Shown: positions 1 through 10,839, counted from the first letter of the stretch. The stretch: 64,000 nt of DNA from Candidatus Anaerobutyricum avicola (GCA_019113845.1 DXGQ01000017.1:68608-132607); one strand, 5' to 3'. Made by a program: numbers and translations. The notes: generated by a model not told the origin, from the sequence alone.

Positions 1-265
1 TGAGTACCGCGGTGTATCCGGTGACAGCGTCTTCCAGCAGTTCCTCGTCTTCTCCGAGCTTTTCATAGGATTCCACGGTCGGTATGGTGACGATCCCTTC
101 CTGGCCTGCCAGATTAAACTGGATCTCATCGTCGTCGTCATAATAGTTGAAAAAGCAGGAGTCAAAGGAGACCCAGACGCCGCCGACTCTCATATTTCCC
201 ACGATCCCCCGGTAATTGCGCAGCAGAGTGAGAAACTCTGCCGTTTTTGATGGTGTTGTTGCCAT
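1..265 (-). CDS. Hypothetical protein, 3' part truncated by window edge
   Basis: Minus-strand ORF from ATG at 265: MATTPSKTAEFLTLLRNYRGIVGNMRVGGVWVSFDSCFFNYYDDDDEIQFNLAGQEGIVTIPTVESYEKLGEDEE..., open to the window edge; AAGGAAC upstream. Confidence 0.6.
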   Translation of the reverse strand, partial: MATTPSKTAEFLTLLRNYRGIVGNMRVGGVWVSFDSCFFNYYDDDDEIQFNLAGQEGIVTIPTVESYEKLGEDEELLEDAVTGYTAVL

Positions 266-566
266 AATAGTTCCTTCTTTCTGTTTATTTTGAATACGAT
301 CATACCACGTGCGCAGAGAAGAAAGTGCCGCCTGCGCATTTGCTTCTCAGGCCGTGGCTTGCTGGTATAACCCTGCATCAGCACAATCATTATACCATGT
401 GTGCGGAAAAGAAGCATGCAAAAAAGACCAATGAGAGGAAATCAGAGGAAATTCAAAAAACGAAAGAGTGTTTGCCTTTTCTTTCTGAAAATGATATGAT
501 AATTTCATCTTAGTATCGACTTTTTCAGGTTGACAGGTATGGAAAAAGAGAGGAGGAAGAGCAGAG

Positions 567-2327
567 GTGAGAAAGACGATCCGGACATTTATTTTTGTGA
601 TTTTATGCTGTTTTTTCGGCATTTTCTTTTTTCACAGCCCTGTGGAGGCGAGAGTGACGGCGGAGCAGAAACAGGAATATGTCAATGCTCTTTCTCAGCT
701 GATCCGGGACGGTGTGGAACATAAGAAAATGGACCTGTATGCCGAGGCGGCAAAGGGAAGCAGCGGGAAGGCGGCACTGCTGCAGGCAGCCATACAGAAC
801 AGAGCGGCGCTGATGGCGGAGGGGATTGATTTCCTCGACGGTAGCTGGGCGAATTATTACGCGGTGGAGACCGTGGACGGCCGCACCGTTTTTAACAGTA
901 CGAAGACCATAAGCCGGAAGGCTTATCAGAGACGCTATCAGAAGATCATGCAGGCGCTCGGCGAAGTGCTCGCGTCCGTGGAGCCGGATATGACGGATGC
1001 TGATAAAGCGATGGCTGTTTACTATTATCTGGCAAAAAATACTACTTATGTGGAGTCCGAAGACTGTCACAGCGGTTACGATGTTCTGGTGAACCACCAG
1101 GGAGTCTGTGACGGCTTTGCCAACGCCTACGCGCTGGCGCTGAACACGCTGGGGATCCGGTGTGCGGTGGTGAGTAATTATACGAAGGATCACTCCTGGA
1201 ATCTGGTTCAGATTGACGGGCAGTGGTACTTCTGTGATCTGACCAACGGCATTGGCACCGGAGATAATGAAGGCATGGTGGTCAGCTATGCCAGCTTCCT
1301 CGTGGGGATGGATTCTTTTCTGTCCTCTCATCCCGGTTACACCCGGAAGGACGCCTACGGACAGGCAAACTCGGACGGGCTGAACCTGCGGAGTCTTCCT
1401 CTGGCGCAGACAGATTATATCCCTTTGCGTTCATCCATTCGCACAGGCATCTCCGCGAAGACCTGTCTGTTTTATCATAAAGGATACTGGTACTGGGTTT
1501 CCAACGGAAATATGCTGAAGAAGTCCAGACTTACCGGAGAGGATGAGAAGACTGTCTATATGCCGGCGGATGACAAGCACATCGGCTGGGCGGAAGAGTT
1601 CAATGACACGATCTTCATCTCTCTGAATGACACGATCTACCGCATGAATTATAAGGGGGCGTTGAAAGAGCAGGTACGGCAGGTGCAGAGTACGGAATAC
1701 ATGCATGAGGTCACCTCTTATTTCTGGCAGCTTGCCTATGTGGGGCGGTTTTTCAGAGATTCCGATACGACGATCGGGTACTATATCACGGATCTGAGCG
1801 GGGCGAAGCGGGGCACCGGGAAGGTTTCCGTGGCGTACGCAGGCAAACAGTACGGGAAGCCGAAGATCTCGGAGCGTAAGCTGCAGATCCGCGCCGGGTA
1901 CAGAGAGCAGCTGTATGTCATGCGCACGACGCCGGCGGGAGCCCGGACAGTGCAGTGGAAAAGTTCTGATCCAGGTGTGGCGCAGGTGGACAGTTATGGC
2001 TGTGTGACGGCGAAGAAAAAGGGGACGGCGGTCATCACTGCGGTAGTTGGAGAAAAACGTCTGAAATGTACGGTGAAGGTGAGCGGATACACGATCACTT
2101 ATAAAAAGGCCGGCATCAACGCCTCAGGAAATGTGGCGGCGGCCTCAGGCAAAAAAAAGATCACTCTTCTGACACCAAAGAGAGAAGGCTTTACCTTCCT
2201 CGGCTGGTATACCGATAAGGAGCGCGAAAATAGTATCACCTCCATCAAAAAGGGAAACAGCAGAAATTACACGCTGTATGCCAAATGGAAGAAGACAGAG
2301 GAAGGAGAAAAGCATGGCAAAATGTGA
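567..2327 (+). CDS. Secreted transglutaminase-like protein with Ig-like (BIG2-type) and InlB B-repeat-like C-terminus
   Basis: Signal peptide; GVCDGFANAYALALNTLGIRCAVV...DHSWNLVQIDGQWYFCDLT matches a transglutaminase-like Cys/His/Asp core; VQWKSSDPGVAQVDSYGCVTAKKKGTAVITA is BIG2-like; GFTFLGWYTDKE..YTLYAKW is a Flg_new/InlB repeat; GTG start. Confidence 0.8.
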   Translation: MRKTIRTFIFVILCCFFGIFFFHSPVEARVTAEQKQEYVNALSQLIRDGVEHKKMDLYAEAAKGSSGKAALLQAAIQNRAALMAEGIDFLDGSWANYYAVETVDGRTVFNSTKTISRKAYQRRYQKIMQALGEVLASVEPDMTDADKAMAVYYYLAKNTTYVESEDCHSGYDVLVNHQGVCDGFANAYALALNTLGIRCAVVSNYTKDHSWNLVQIDGQWYFCDLTNGIGTGDNEGMVVSYASFLVGMDSFLSSHPGYTRKDAYGQANSDGLNLRSLPLAQTDYIPLRSSIRTGISAKTCLFYHKGYWYWVSNGNMLKKSRLTGEDEKTVYMPADDKHIGWAEEFNDTIFISLNDTIYRMNYKGALKEQVRQVQSTEYMHEVTSYFWQLAYVGRFFRDSDTTIGYYITDLSGAKRGTGKVSVAYAGKQYGKPKISERKLQIRAGYREQLYVMRTTPAGARTVQWKSSDPGVAQVDSYGCVTAKKKGTAVITAVVGEKRLKCTVKVSGYTITYKKAGINASGNVAAASGKKKITLLTPKREGFTFLGWYTDKERENSITSIKKGNSRNYTLYAKWKKTEEGEKHGKM

Positions 2328-3336
2328 GCGATGCGGTGCATCCTTTGATTATGAGGAGCGGGAGGGCGTGTGCCCGAGATGTTGCTTTTACAACCGTCCG
2401 CCGGGAGCTGCCCGGCAGGATACGGAGTGGATGAAATACTATAATGTGGAAGATAACAGCTATCAGCTACCGAAAAGCGAGGGGCTGGCAGATCTGTTTC
2501 CGGAAGAGAAGACCGGCTGGGCGTCCCGCCTGCGGAAAAATCGCCGGACGGCGCAGACAGACCGCCGGGAAAGAAGCGCCCGCCGAAATGACGGGACGGA
2601 CAGCGGGAGGAGCCGCCGGGAGAGAAAACAGAGACAGGCAACTTCCCGCACGGCAGATACCTCCGGAGGAAACGCTGCCCGCGACAGACGGACAGCTGCC
2701 AGAGCGTATCGGACGGAAAGTGCGGACAGCCGTCTGCCCCGTCTGGGAAAGGTTGTCGGTTTCGTCATTCTCGTGTGCATCCTTCTCATTGCCGTGACAG
2801 CATTTTTACAGATCGCGGATGTGAAGGGATGGAAGTTTGGCGGCTCCGAAGAGCCGAAAGCAGCGGACATGATGCGTGTGGAGACCCGGACGCCGGAAGA
2901 AGCGGCAGCCGGAATCACTGCGGGTGATATTACATATCAGGTTGGCGAGGCGAGAACGCTTTTCCGCGAGGGAGAGATCTCCGATCTGCCTGCGGGCGAG
3001 AAATGTATCGGTATTTGGCTGGAGGATAACGAATCTGTGCTGGAATACACCGGTTATGGATGGGAGAGACCGTACGTCTTTGACGGCAGTGATTACCGGC
3101 AGATGCTGGACGTGGGGTCTCTGGATGACGCGGATATCTTCACAACGAATGGTATTCTCTCTTTTCCGGTTTACGGAGCAGGTTATGAAGATGAGAGCGG
3201 CTACGGTATCTTTTTTGTGGACGCCGACGCGACTTCCGTTGTGCTGAGTCTTCCCTGCCAGACGGTAGATGCGGATGACACAGATCGTATGGAATACCAG
3301 GAGGTCATTGACGTTGAAATACCATTGACGGAGTGA
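2314..3336 (+). CDS. Zinc-ribbon membrane protein, unknown function
   Basis: MAKCERCGASFDYEEREGVCPRCC zinc ribbon, Arg-rich linker, one TM segment; ATG at 2314 after GAAGGAG. Confidence 0.65.
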   Translation: MAKCERCGASFDYEEREGVCPRCCFYNRPPGAARQDTEWMKYYNVEDNSYQLPKSEGLADLFPEEKTGWASRLRKNRRTAQTDRRERSARRNDGTDSGRSRRERKQRQATSRTADTSGGNAARDRRTAARAYRTESADSRLPRLGKVVGFVILVCILLIAVTAFLQIADVKGWKFGGSEEPKAADMMRVETRTPEEAAAGITAGDITYQVGEARTLFREGEISDLPAGEKCIGIWLEDNESVLEYTGYGWERPYVFDGSDYRQMLDVGSLDDADIFTTNGILSFPVYGAGYEDESGYGIFFVDADATSVVLSLPCQTVDADDTDRMEYQEVIDVEIPLTE

Positions 3337-3458
3337 CAGGATCTGCAGCCGGAAACAGACCAGGCGGGCGCTGTGCGATGATAGCAACGCCGCAGATGAA
3401 AAGGCAGGCAAGTCATTGCGCGAAATGAGAACGAGTCCGTACACGGAGGGAGAAAGAG

Positions 3459-3974
3459 ATGGAGAAGAAGACGAGCAAGGTGGCATCCGGTATCAAATAT
3501 TTTATCGTGATCATCATTTTTATCAATGTGCTGGCGGGCATCGTTCCGTCACTTCTGAGTGCCTGGGACAGCTTTCGTGGCGGTCAGGATACGGACGTGT
3601 ATTCCAATCTGGAGATCGCGGGAGTTTCCGCGCAGATCGTGCCGGAGTACGCCGGCGTCACGGCGGATGAGGGATATCAGATGTATCGTTTCGATGTGAC
3701 GGTGAATAATAAAGGAACGAGAGAAGAGCAGGTGGACTATGCTCTCTATGTGAACAGCGGCGACGGGTATGTTTTTGAGCAGACTTCCGGCGCCTACACG
3801 GATCCGGAAAGAAATGTGACGGATACAAGGATCATCCCCCGGGGAAGGACGGCGGTCATCACCCTGTATGCGCAGGTGAGTGATGACTCCACCACAGTGG
3901 AGTTTAATACCTACTGTACCCCGGATGATGAGATGGAAACGTACACCTATGCTCTGCCGGATACGGCAGTATAA
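3459..3974 (+). CDS. Membrane-anchored hypothetical protein
   Basis: N-terminal TM helix then a beta-rich region (FDVTVNNKGTREEQVDYALYVNSGDGYVFE). Confidence 0.6.
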   Translation: MEKKTSKVASGIKYFIVIIIFINVLAGIVPSLLSAWDSFRGGQDTDVYSNLEIAGVSAQIVPEYAGVTADEGYQMYRFDVTVNNKGTREEQVDYALYVNSGDGYVFEQTSGAYTDPERNVTDTRIIPRGRTAVITLYAQVSDDSTTVEFNTYCTPDDEMETYTYALPDTAV

Positions 3975-4026
3975 GGACTCGCGCAGGAGTCTTTCTCATA
4001 GTAAGACAGGACAGAAAGGAAATAAA

Positions 4027-5832
4027 ATGGAAGAAATAAAAGCAGTTCCCCGGAGAGAAGAGGGCGACAAAAAGTATCAGTGGCATATTGAAGACCTGTA
4101 TGCCAGCGATGCCCTCTGGGAAGAAGATTATAAAATACTGGAGGAGAGTATCCCGACACTCGCGTCCTACGAGGGACGTCTGGGAGAGGGAGTGCACATC
4201 TTTCTTGCGTATATGGACAAAAAGCAGGAGATCATGAAGCGCTTTGAGGCAGTGTATGTCTATGCCAATCAGAGGTATCACGAGGATACCGGCAACGCCG
4301 TATATCAGAAACTGTCCGCGCAGGCACAGATGCTCTCCCTGAAACTGAGCAGCGCTACGGTTTTTGAGGAACCGGAGCTTCTGGCAGTGGGAAAAGAAAC
4401 GATTGACGGATGGTTTGAGGAATCGGAAGAGATGGAACTGTACCGGCGATTTTTTTATGAGCTGTTCCGGCAGCAGGATCATGTGCTCTCCAAAGAGATG
4501 GAGGCAGTGCTGACGGACGTCAGCGATATGTCTGAGGACATCTCCAATATCTTTTCCATGTTCAATAACGCGGATGTGAAGTTTCCGTCCATCCGGGGGA
4601 AAGACGGGGAGGAGATTCCGGTGTCTCACGGACGGTACAGCCTGCTCATGGAGAGCCGGGACCGGGAGACGAGACGGAAAGCCTTTTCTTCCATCTATTC
4701 TCAGTATGGTCAGTACAGAAATACACTGGCGGCTGTCTACAGCGCCAATCTGAAAAGCAGTGCATTTTTTGCCAAAATGCGAAAATATGATTCTGACCTT
4801 GCCATGGCGCTGGACGGCGGGGAGATTCCGGTTTCCGTCTACACGCAGCTCATTGACACCGTCCATGAGAATCTGCCGCTGATGTACCGGTACGCGGCGC
4901 TGCGCAAAAAGGCGCTGGGAGTAGAAGAACTTCACATGTACGATCTCTACGCGCCGATGGTGGATGAAGTAAATATGAAGATTCCATTTGAGGAAGCGAA
5001 GGAGATCGTAAAGAAAGGACTGGCGCCTCTGGGAGAAGAATATATCCGGGTGCTTTCTGAGGGGATGGACGGCGGCTGGATCGATGTCTATGAGAATCAG
5101 GGAAAGAGAAGCGGCGCGTATTCCTGGGGGGCATACGGCTGCCATCCGTTTGTGCTGATGAACTATCAGGATAACCTGAACAATGTCTTCACGCTCGCCC
5201 ATGAGATGGGACATTCCATGCATTCGTATTATTCGGATAAGAATCAGCCGTACCTCTATGCGGGCTACCGCATTTTTGTGGCGGAGGTCGCCTCCACCTG
5301 CAATGAGGCGCTTCTGATGGAGTATCTTTTGAAACATACGGAAGATAAGAAGGAAAAAGCTTATCTGATCAATTATTTTCTGGAGCAGTTTAAGGGGACA
5401 CTGTACCGCCAGACGATGTTTGCGGAGTTTGAGAAGATCACCCATGAGAAGGCCGGAAAGGGAGAGCCGCTCACAGCGGAGATCTTAAATGACATTTATT
5501 ATAAGCTCAATGAGCAGTATTTTGGGGACGGTGTTGTCATTGACAAAGAGATTGCGCTGGAGTGGTCGAGGATCCCGCATTTCTACACGCCGTTTTATGT
5601 GTACCAGTACGCCACAGGATATTCGGCGGCCATCGCTATCAGCCGGAAGATCTTAAGCGGGGACGAGGAGGCAAGAGAGGGATACATGAAGTTCCTGAGC
5701 GGAGGAAGTTCCATGAACCCGATCGATCTGCTCCGGCTCTGCGGCGTCGACATGACCACAAAGGAGCCGGTGGAATCCGCGTTAAAGCTGTTTGGAGAGC
5801 TGCTGGATGAGATGGAAACGCTGCTGGCGTGA
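4027..5832 (+). CDS. pepF: Oligoendopeptidase F (M3 family)
   Basis: HEMGHSMHSYYS zinc protease motif; full-length M3 architecture; ATG at 4027 after AGAAAGGAAATAAA. Confidence 0.93.
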   Translation: MEEIKAVPRREEGDKKYQWHIEDLYASDALWEEDYKILEESIPTLASYEGRLGEGVHIFLAYMDKKQEIMKRFEAVYVYANQRYHEDTGNAVYQKLSAQAQMLSLKLSSATVFEEPELLAVGKETIDGWFEESEEMELYRRFFYELFRQQDHVLSKEMEAVLTDVSDMSEDISNIFSMFNNADVKFPSIRGKDGEEIPVSHGRYSLLMESRDRETRRKAFSSIYSQYGQYRNTLAAVYSANLKSSAFFAKMRKYDSDLAMALDGGEIPVSVYTQLIDTVHENLPLMYRYAALRKKALGVEELHMYDLYAPMVDEVNMKIPFEEAKEIVKKGLAPLGEEYIRVLSEGMDGGWIDVYENQGKRSGAYSWGAYGCHPFVLMNYQDNLNNVFTLAHEMGHSMHSYYSDKNQPYLYAGYRIFVAEVASTCNEALLMEYLLKHTEDKKEKAYLINYFLEQFKGTLYRQTMFAEFEKITHEKAGKGEPLTAEILNDIYYKLNEQYFGDGVVIDKEIALEWSRIPHFYTPFYVYQYATGYSAAIAISRKILSGDEEAREGYMKFLSGGSSMNPIDLLRLCGVDMTTKEPVESALKLFGELLDEMETLLA

Positions 5833-5900
5833 CGGAGCGCCAAAACGGCAGAAAAGATGGCAGCGGCAAAAGCAGCAGGACAACAGGAAAGGGGAGCATC

Positions 5901-6557
5901 ATGTTTGAGTTTTCGCTATTGAAGAGTCTCTTTTTTGAGATGGACAAATATAAGATGGAGGGGATCACCCAGGAGAAAAAGGGAAAGTCCACCTACCGGA
6001 CGAAGGAAGTGCATTACGCAAATGTACCGGAGATCACTTCCATCACTTCTGAAGAAAGGATTCTGCCTTATGTGGACCGCTATTATTTTTATGTCAATGA
6101 AGAGCGGATGCCGGCAGATCTGAAACGGCCGGAAGTAAAACAGGTCATTTATAAGTTTTATAAAGAACATTTTCCAGAATATCTGAAAGACGGGATTCCG
6201 GAGGACCTCACGGACGTCAACATTCTGGACTGTTTTGAGGTCTTCAACATGCCGGATTACCGGCCAAAGCATGCTTTTCCGGGTCTGGTGACCCTGGAGG
6301 ATATCCGGAATGGAAATGTGCATGATGAAGATAAACCGCGATTTTCCTTCCCGGGTCTGGAACTCTACGCCGGCAGAAAGGATGGAAAACCATCCGTGGC
6401 GGATTATGAGGGCTACACGGCCTTTCACGGGGACAGAGAGAGCGCGCAGAGCAAGATTGACGAGATGAAAAAGCAGTTTGCCTCGCAGCTTGACGGACTG
6501 GATGTGGATGGAATGATTGAAAATGTGATAAAGGAGGACCCGGAACATGTATCGTGA
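5901..6557 (+). CDS. Hypothetical protein, coupled to the downstream DUF815 ATPase
   Basis: ATG at 5901 after AGGGGAGC; stop overlaps the start of the 6547 ORF. Confidence 0.6.
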   Translation: MFEFSLLKSLFFEMDKYKMEGITQEKKGKSTYRTKEVHYANVPEITSITSEERILPYVDRYYFYVNEERMPADLKRPEVKQVIYKFYKEHFPEYLKDGIPEDLTDVNILDCFEVFNMPDYRPKHAFPGLVTLEDIRNGNVHDEDKPRFSFPGLELYAGRKDGKPSVADYEGYTAFHGDRESAQSKIDEMKKQFASQLDGLDVDGMIENVIKEDPEHVS

Positions 6558-7857
6558 AGTATCCAAGTTGATTTTATACCGGAATCTGGGGGAGGACAGT
6601 ATCCTCCGGAACTTTTCAGAGATTTTTAAACGATTTGACAGCTGCCACTACCGCAGTGAGGAGCTGATCACAGATATTTACAGAGAAGTAAAGCGCCTTC
6701 TGGATCTGGCGACTACCTACGGTTTTGATAAGAACCTGTGGCACAACTACCTTACCTTCGTACTCATCACCAATGAGAACTCGTTCAGCCTGACCTCGGA
6801 GAAGGTGGGCGCCAACGACGGAACGGTCAATCATTTCGCAAAAAATGATTTTCAGGCATTTATGCATCTGTTTCACTATGATTTCCGACCGATCGAGGAG
6901 ACGCTGGGCATCGACTGTTTTTCCACGCTGCTTCAGTATAAGGCAGTGGTGAAAAAGGAACGCATGTACAATAAGAATGTCAGCGAGAAGGTTCAGGTGC
7001 TCTCGGACAAGCTGGCGGCAGCGGAAGATGTGGACCAGTTTTTTGATGCGGTCGTGGACTTTTATAAAGAGTATGGCGTGGGCATGTTCGGACTCAACAA
7101 GGCGTTCCGCATCGTGGAGAGAGAGGAGATGCCGGAGCTGGTTCCGATCAACAACCTGGACAAGGTGGTTCTCGATGACCTGACCGGTTATGAGATTCAG
7201 AAAAAGAAGCTCATTGACAATACGGAGGCTTTCGTGTGCGGAAGGGCAGCCAACAACTGTCTGCTGTTCGGTGACGCCGGAACGGGCAAGTCCACCAGTA
7301 TCAAGGCAATCTTAAATGAATACTATGACCGGGGACTGCGGATGATCGAGATCTACAAGCATCAGTTCAAATATCTGTCTCAGATCATCAGCCATGTGAA
7401 AAACAGAAACTATCGTTTTATCATCTACATGGACGATCTGTCCTTTGAAGAGTTTGAGATTGAATACAAGTATCTGAAGGCTGTGATCGAGGGCGGCATG
7501 GAGACGAGACCGGATAATGTGCTGATCTACGCCACCTCCAACCGCAGACATCTGATCCGGGAGACGTGGAACGACCGCTCCGATATGGACGAAGAGCTGC
7601 ATCGCTCCGATACCATGCAGGAAAAACTTTCCCTCGTATACCGGTTTGGTATCACCATCAACTTCTCCAAACCGTCACAGAAAGAGTACTTTGACATTGT
7701 CCGCAATCTGGCAAAAAAATATCCGCAGATCACGCTTTCGGACGAGGAGCTCTGTGCGCAGGCCAACAAGTGGGAGTTATCTCACGGTGGTATCTCCGGA
7801 AGAACCGCGCAGCAGTTTGTCAATTACCTGGCCGGTCAGGCAGAAACAACATTATAA
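6547..7857 (+). CDS. DUF815-family AAA ATPase
   Basis: Walker [16 protein letters not shown], Walker [22 protein letters not shown]; overall pattern recalled as DUF815. Confidence 0.8.
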   Translation: MYREVSKLILYRNLGEDSILRNFSEIFKRFDSCHYRSEELITDIYREVKRLLDLATTYGFDKNLWHNYLTFVLITNENSFSLTSEKVGANDGTVNHFAKNDFQAFMHLFHYDFRPIEETLGIDCFSTLLQYKAVVKKERMYNKNVSEKVQVLSDKLAAAEDVDQFFDAVVDFYKEYGVGMFGLNKAFRIVEREEMPELVPINNLDKVVLDDLTGYEIQKKKLIDNTEAFVCGRAANNCLLFGDAGTGKSTSIKAILNEYYDRGLRMIEIYKHQFKYLSQIISHVKNRNYRFIIYMDDLSFEEFEIEYKYLKAVIEGGMETRPDNVLIYATSNRRHLIRETWNDRSDMDEELHRSDTMQEKLSLVYRFGITINFSKPSQKEYFDIVRNLAKKYPQITLSDEELCAQANKWELSHGGISGRTAQQFVNYLAGQAETTL

Positions 7858-7913
7858 GATCACATTTCCGTGCTAAAATGTTACAGAAAAGTTACATAGA
7901 AGGAGGTACCAAA

Positions 7914-9383
7914 ATGCAGTTACGTTGGAAAAGCAGGTTGTTCATCCTGATGATGGCGGGAGCTCTGTCACTTGGGATGACGGGATATGCCGTGCGCGCG
8001 GCAGAAAACGGGAATGCTGCTGCCGGCACAGAGACGAGCTCCGGGCAGACGGACATTTCCAAAGGCACTTTTGAGATTGAGCTGGCAAATGAATCTTATA
8101 CATATTCCGGAAAGCCGATCGAGCCGGAGATCAGTAAGGTTACAGTCACGGTTCCGAAAGAGCCGGCGGAGGATCAGACGGACGACACCGGCAGTCAGAC
8201 CGGGGATACTTCCGGCACGGGAAGTGAAGAAAACACCGGAAATACAGAAGACCAGACCGGAGGGACAACCGGAGGAGATGGTCAGACAGGGGAGACAGCC
8301 GGAGGAGAGGATCAGACCGGCGGAGAAACCGAAGAGAATGATCCGAATGGAGAGACGACCGGGGATGACAGCCAGACCGGTGGAAAGACCGAAGAAAATG
8401 ATCAGACCGGGGAAACGACCGGAGAAGACAGCCAGACCGGAGAGGCAGCGGGAGACTCCGAAAAAGTGGAGTTTGAAACTGTGACACTGAAGGCGGACGA
8501 TTATACCGTAAAATACAAAGATAATACCGACGCAGGAACTGCTGCAGTCCAGGTGATCGGTAAAGGAGACTATACCGGAACGATAGAGACGACATTTACC
8601 ATCAGGAAGAAAGACATTGCCGATCTTGAGATGCAGGGAAAGGATAAGCAGTACAAAGGAAGACCGCTCTCTGCGGATGTCAACATGTATTATAACGACA
8701 TGAAGCTGGAACGTTCCAAAGATTACCGCATCAAAGATTACGTCAATAATGAGAACGTGGGCACTGCTTCTGCCACAGTCAAGGGAAAAGGAAACTATAC
8801 CGGTGAGCGGACGATGACGTTCGAGATCACACCGGTGAATCTGTACGATCTTGCCTACACGCCGGATCTGTCACAGATGGTCTATCAGTATAACGGACAG
8901 TATCTGACGCCGGAGGTAACCTTTACTTTCAACATTTTGGGGGAAGACAACAAGGTGTCCGGGCAGAAGACGCTGGTAAAAGATGTGGATTATACGATCA
9001 CCTACGCGGACAATCAGAAAGTCGGTGTGGCAGGCGTCATGATCATTGGAAAAGGTAATTTCAGCGGTTCCAGGGTGATGAGCTTCAAGATCCGTCCACA
9101 GAACACAAAGCTGAAAAAGCTGGTAAAAGGAAAGAAGAAGCTGACGGCAAAGTGGGCGAAAAAAGATAAGCAGGTGACCGGATATGTGGTCATGTGTTCC
9201 AGGAAAAAGGATTTTTCTTCCGATGTGAAGAAGGTGAGAGTGAAGAAAAATACGAAAAAATATACCTTTAAGAAGCTGAAATCCAAAAAGAAATATTTTG
9301 TGAGAGTGCGTACTTACAAGAAAGTGGCAGGGATCACTTACTATTCTGACTGGTCCAATGTCATGAAGATCAAGACAAAATAA
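7914..9383 (+). CDS. Secreted surface protein with low-complexity T/G/E/D/Q linker, MBG-like repeats and fibronectin-III-like C-terminus
   Basis: Signal peptide; repeated DYTVKYKDNTDAGTAAVQVIGKGDYTGT-type units; C-terminal TGYVVMCSRKKDFSSDVKKVRVKKNTKKYTFKKLKSKKKYFVRVRTYK; RBS AAGGAGG. Confidence 0.75.
   Translation: MQLRWKSRLFILMMAGALSLGMTGYAVRAAENGNAAAGTETSSGQTDISKGTFEIELANESYTYSGKPIEPEISKVTVTVPKEPAEDQTDDTGSQTGDTSGTGSEENTGNTEDQTGGTTGGDGQTGETAGGEDQTGGETEENDPNGETTGDDSQTGGKTEENDQTGETTGEDSQTGEAAGDSEKVEFETVTLKADDYTVKYKDNTDAGTAAVQVIGKGDYTGTIETTFTIRKKDIADLEMQGKDKQYKGRPLSADVNMYYNDMKLERSKDYRIKDYVNNENVGTASATVKGKGNYTGERTMTFEITPVNLYDLAYTPDLSQMVYQYNGQYLTPEVTFTFNILGEDNKVSGQKTLVKDVDYTITYADNQKVGVAGVMIIGKGNFSGSRVMSFKIRPQNTKLKKLVKGKKKLTAKWAKKDKQVTGYVVMCSRKKDFSSDVKKVRVKKNTKKYTFKKLKSKKKYFVRVRTYKKVAGITYYSDWSNVMKIKTK
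8240..8455 (+). repeat. Intragenic degenerate repeat encoding DQTGGxTG/EE-type linker
   Basis: Reiterated gaccgg/cagaccggnggagan units encoding DQTGGETEENDPNGETTGDDSQTGGKTEENDQTGETTGEDSQTGE. Confidence 0.7.
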
Positions 9384-9398
9384 AATACAGGATGATGA

Positions 9399-9420
9399 AG
9401 AGTTCCGCCTGCGGAACTCT
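9399..9420. repeat. Perfect inverted repeat (10-bp arms, 2-nt spacer)
   Basis: AGAGTTCCGC-CT-GCGGAACTCT. Confidence 0.8.
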
Positions 9421-9499
9421 CGCGCCGGGCGCGGTCGCTTTGGCGGCAGGTTGCCGTTTCGCGCGAACTTTACTTTCGGACGATCTTCCGGAAACGAAC

Positions 9500-9530
9500 A
9501 ACCCCCGGTAAACGAGATTTACCGGGGGTT
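9500..9530. repeat. Perfect 13-bp-arm hairpin
   Basis: AACCCCCGGTAAA-cgaga-TTTACCGGGGGTT; no T-run directly after it on either strand. Confidence 0.8.
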
Positions 9531-9786
9531 CGCACTTAAAAAAGGAGGAAGCCCATACGCCGTTACCTATGGGCTTCAAAATATGAAAAAAATCTTTAGC
9601 CACAAGAAATAGAGGGATTTCTTTGTTGCTGGTTATAGTATAATAAAAAAGTATGTCTTGATTTTGTACTGTTTTTGAACAAAGTGTGAACTATGAAGAA
9701 AAAATGATTTTGTAATGTTTTGATTTTAGAAAATGCAGAGCAAGTTTTTGTGTACGCATAAAAAAGGAGAAAAGGAGGAGTTCAGC

Positions 9787-9966
9787 ATGGGTGTGGTCAT
9801 TGGAAGAATGGACAGTCAGGTGGAGAAGATTTTTCTCGGAAATAATTTAACAAGAAGTACAAAAAATTATGATAAACTGCTGCAGGACGAAAATCTGCCG
9901 GAGGAAGAACGGCGCCGGATTCTGGCAGCGCAGAAAAAGAAAGAGGATGATGAGATCATCCTGTGA
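9787..9966 (+). CDS. Small hypothetical protein (59 aa)
   Basis: GGAGAAAAGGAGGAGTTCAGC RBS then ATG at 9787; MGVVIGRMDSQVEKIFLGNNLTRSTKNYDKLLQDENLPEEERRRILAAQKKKEDDEIIL. Confidence 0.5.
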   Translation: MGVVIGRMDSQVEKIFLGNNLTRSTKNYDKLLQDENLPEEERRRILAAQKKKEDDEIIL

Positions 9967-10037
9967 GTGTCGCGCGGCCTGCGGAGGGAGGAAAAATCCT
10001 GCGAACCGTGGCAGAAAAATAGGAGTAGGAGGATACC

Positions 10038-10778
10038 ATGAAAGTATCAGTAGCCATGGCATATTATAATGGCGGAGAATATATAAATGAACAGCTTTCG
10101 TCCATCCTCTCGCAGCTTGGCGAAGAGGACGAGGTCATTCTATCTGTGGATGCGGCGGATGACGGTTCGGAGAAGCTGCTGAAAAAAAGAGCGGAGGAAG
10201 ATGCCAGGATTCATCTGCTGCGGGGGCCGGGCAAGGGCGTGGTAAAAAACTTTGCGAGCGCCATCACGCACTGCAGCGGAGACGTTATATTTCTCTCGGA
10301 TCAGGATGATATCTGGTGGGACGACAAAGTAAAGACTGTTCTCCGTGCTTTTCAGGAGAAGGGGACGGCCGCTGTCGTACACAATGCGGAGATCATCGAT
10401 GAGCATGGAGAAAAGACCGGGGAACCGGATCTGTTTGCGATGCGCGGAAGCCACGCCGGTCTCTGGAAGAATTTCTTAAAAAACAGTTATGTGGGCTGCT
10501 GTATGGCTTTTCGCCGGGAACTGCTGCCCGTCATTCTTCCCATACCGGAGCGCATGTACATGCATGATTACTGGATCGGAACAGCGGCAGAACTGTGCGG
10601 CGGCGTCACTTTTATCGGACAGCCGCTCATCGGCTACCGCCGGCACGGAGGAAATGTGACGGAGCTTTCCCACGGGAGTCTGTGGTTTATGCTGAAAAAG
10701 AGAATGAATATCCTGCGGTGCCTGTTCGTCCTCAAAAAGCGGGCGGCACAGAGAAGAAAACTGAAGAGTACAAAGTAA
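10038..10778 (+). CDS. Family 2 glycosyltransferase
   Basis: MKVSVAMAYYNGGEYINEQLSSILSQ..., FLSDQDDIWWDDK motif. Confidence 0.88.
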   Translation: MKVSVAMAYYNGGEYINEQLSSILSQLGEEDEVILSVDAADDGSEKLLKKRAEEDARIHLLRGPGKGVVKNFASAITHCSGDVIFLSDQDDIWWDDKVKTVLRAFQEKGTAAVVHNAEIIDEHGEKTGEPDLFAMRGSHAGLWKNFLKNSYVGCCMAFRRELLPVILPIPERMYMHDYWIGTAAELCGGVTFIGQPLIGYRRHGGNVTELSHGSLWFMLKKRMNILRCLFVLKKRAAQRRKLKSTK

Positions 10779-10839
10779 AAGTGAACTCAGGAAGACATTT
10801 TTATAAATGCCGGTGCCTGAGCAGAGTGAGGTTTATATT

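Noticed and set aside
3904-5445. 513-aa minus-strand ORF opposite pepF
   Set aside because: Shadow ORF in the antisense frame of a clear M3 peptidase; His/Arg-rich composition, no motif, no RBS logic.
9370-9603. Minus-strand 77-aa ORF across the hairpin cluster
   Set aside because: Lies over GC-rich inverted repeats; no RBS or domain; treated as non-coding structure.
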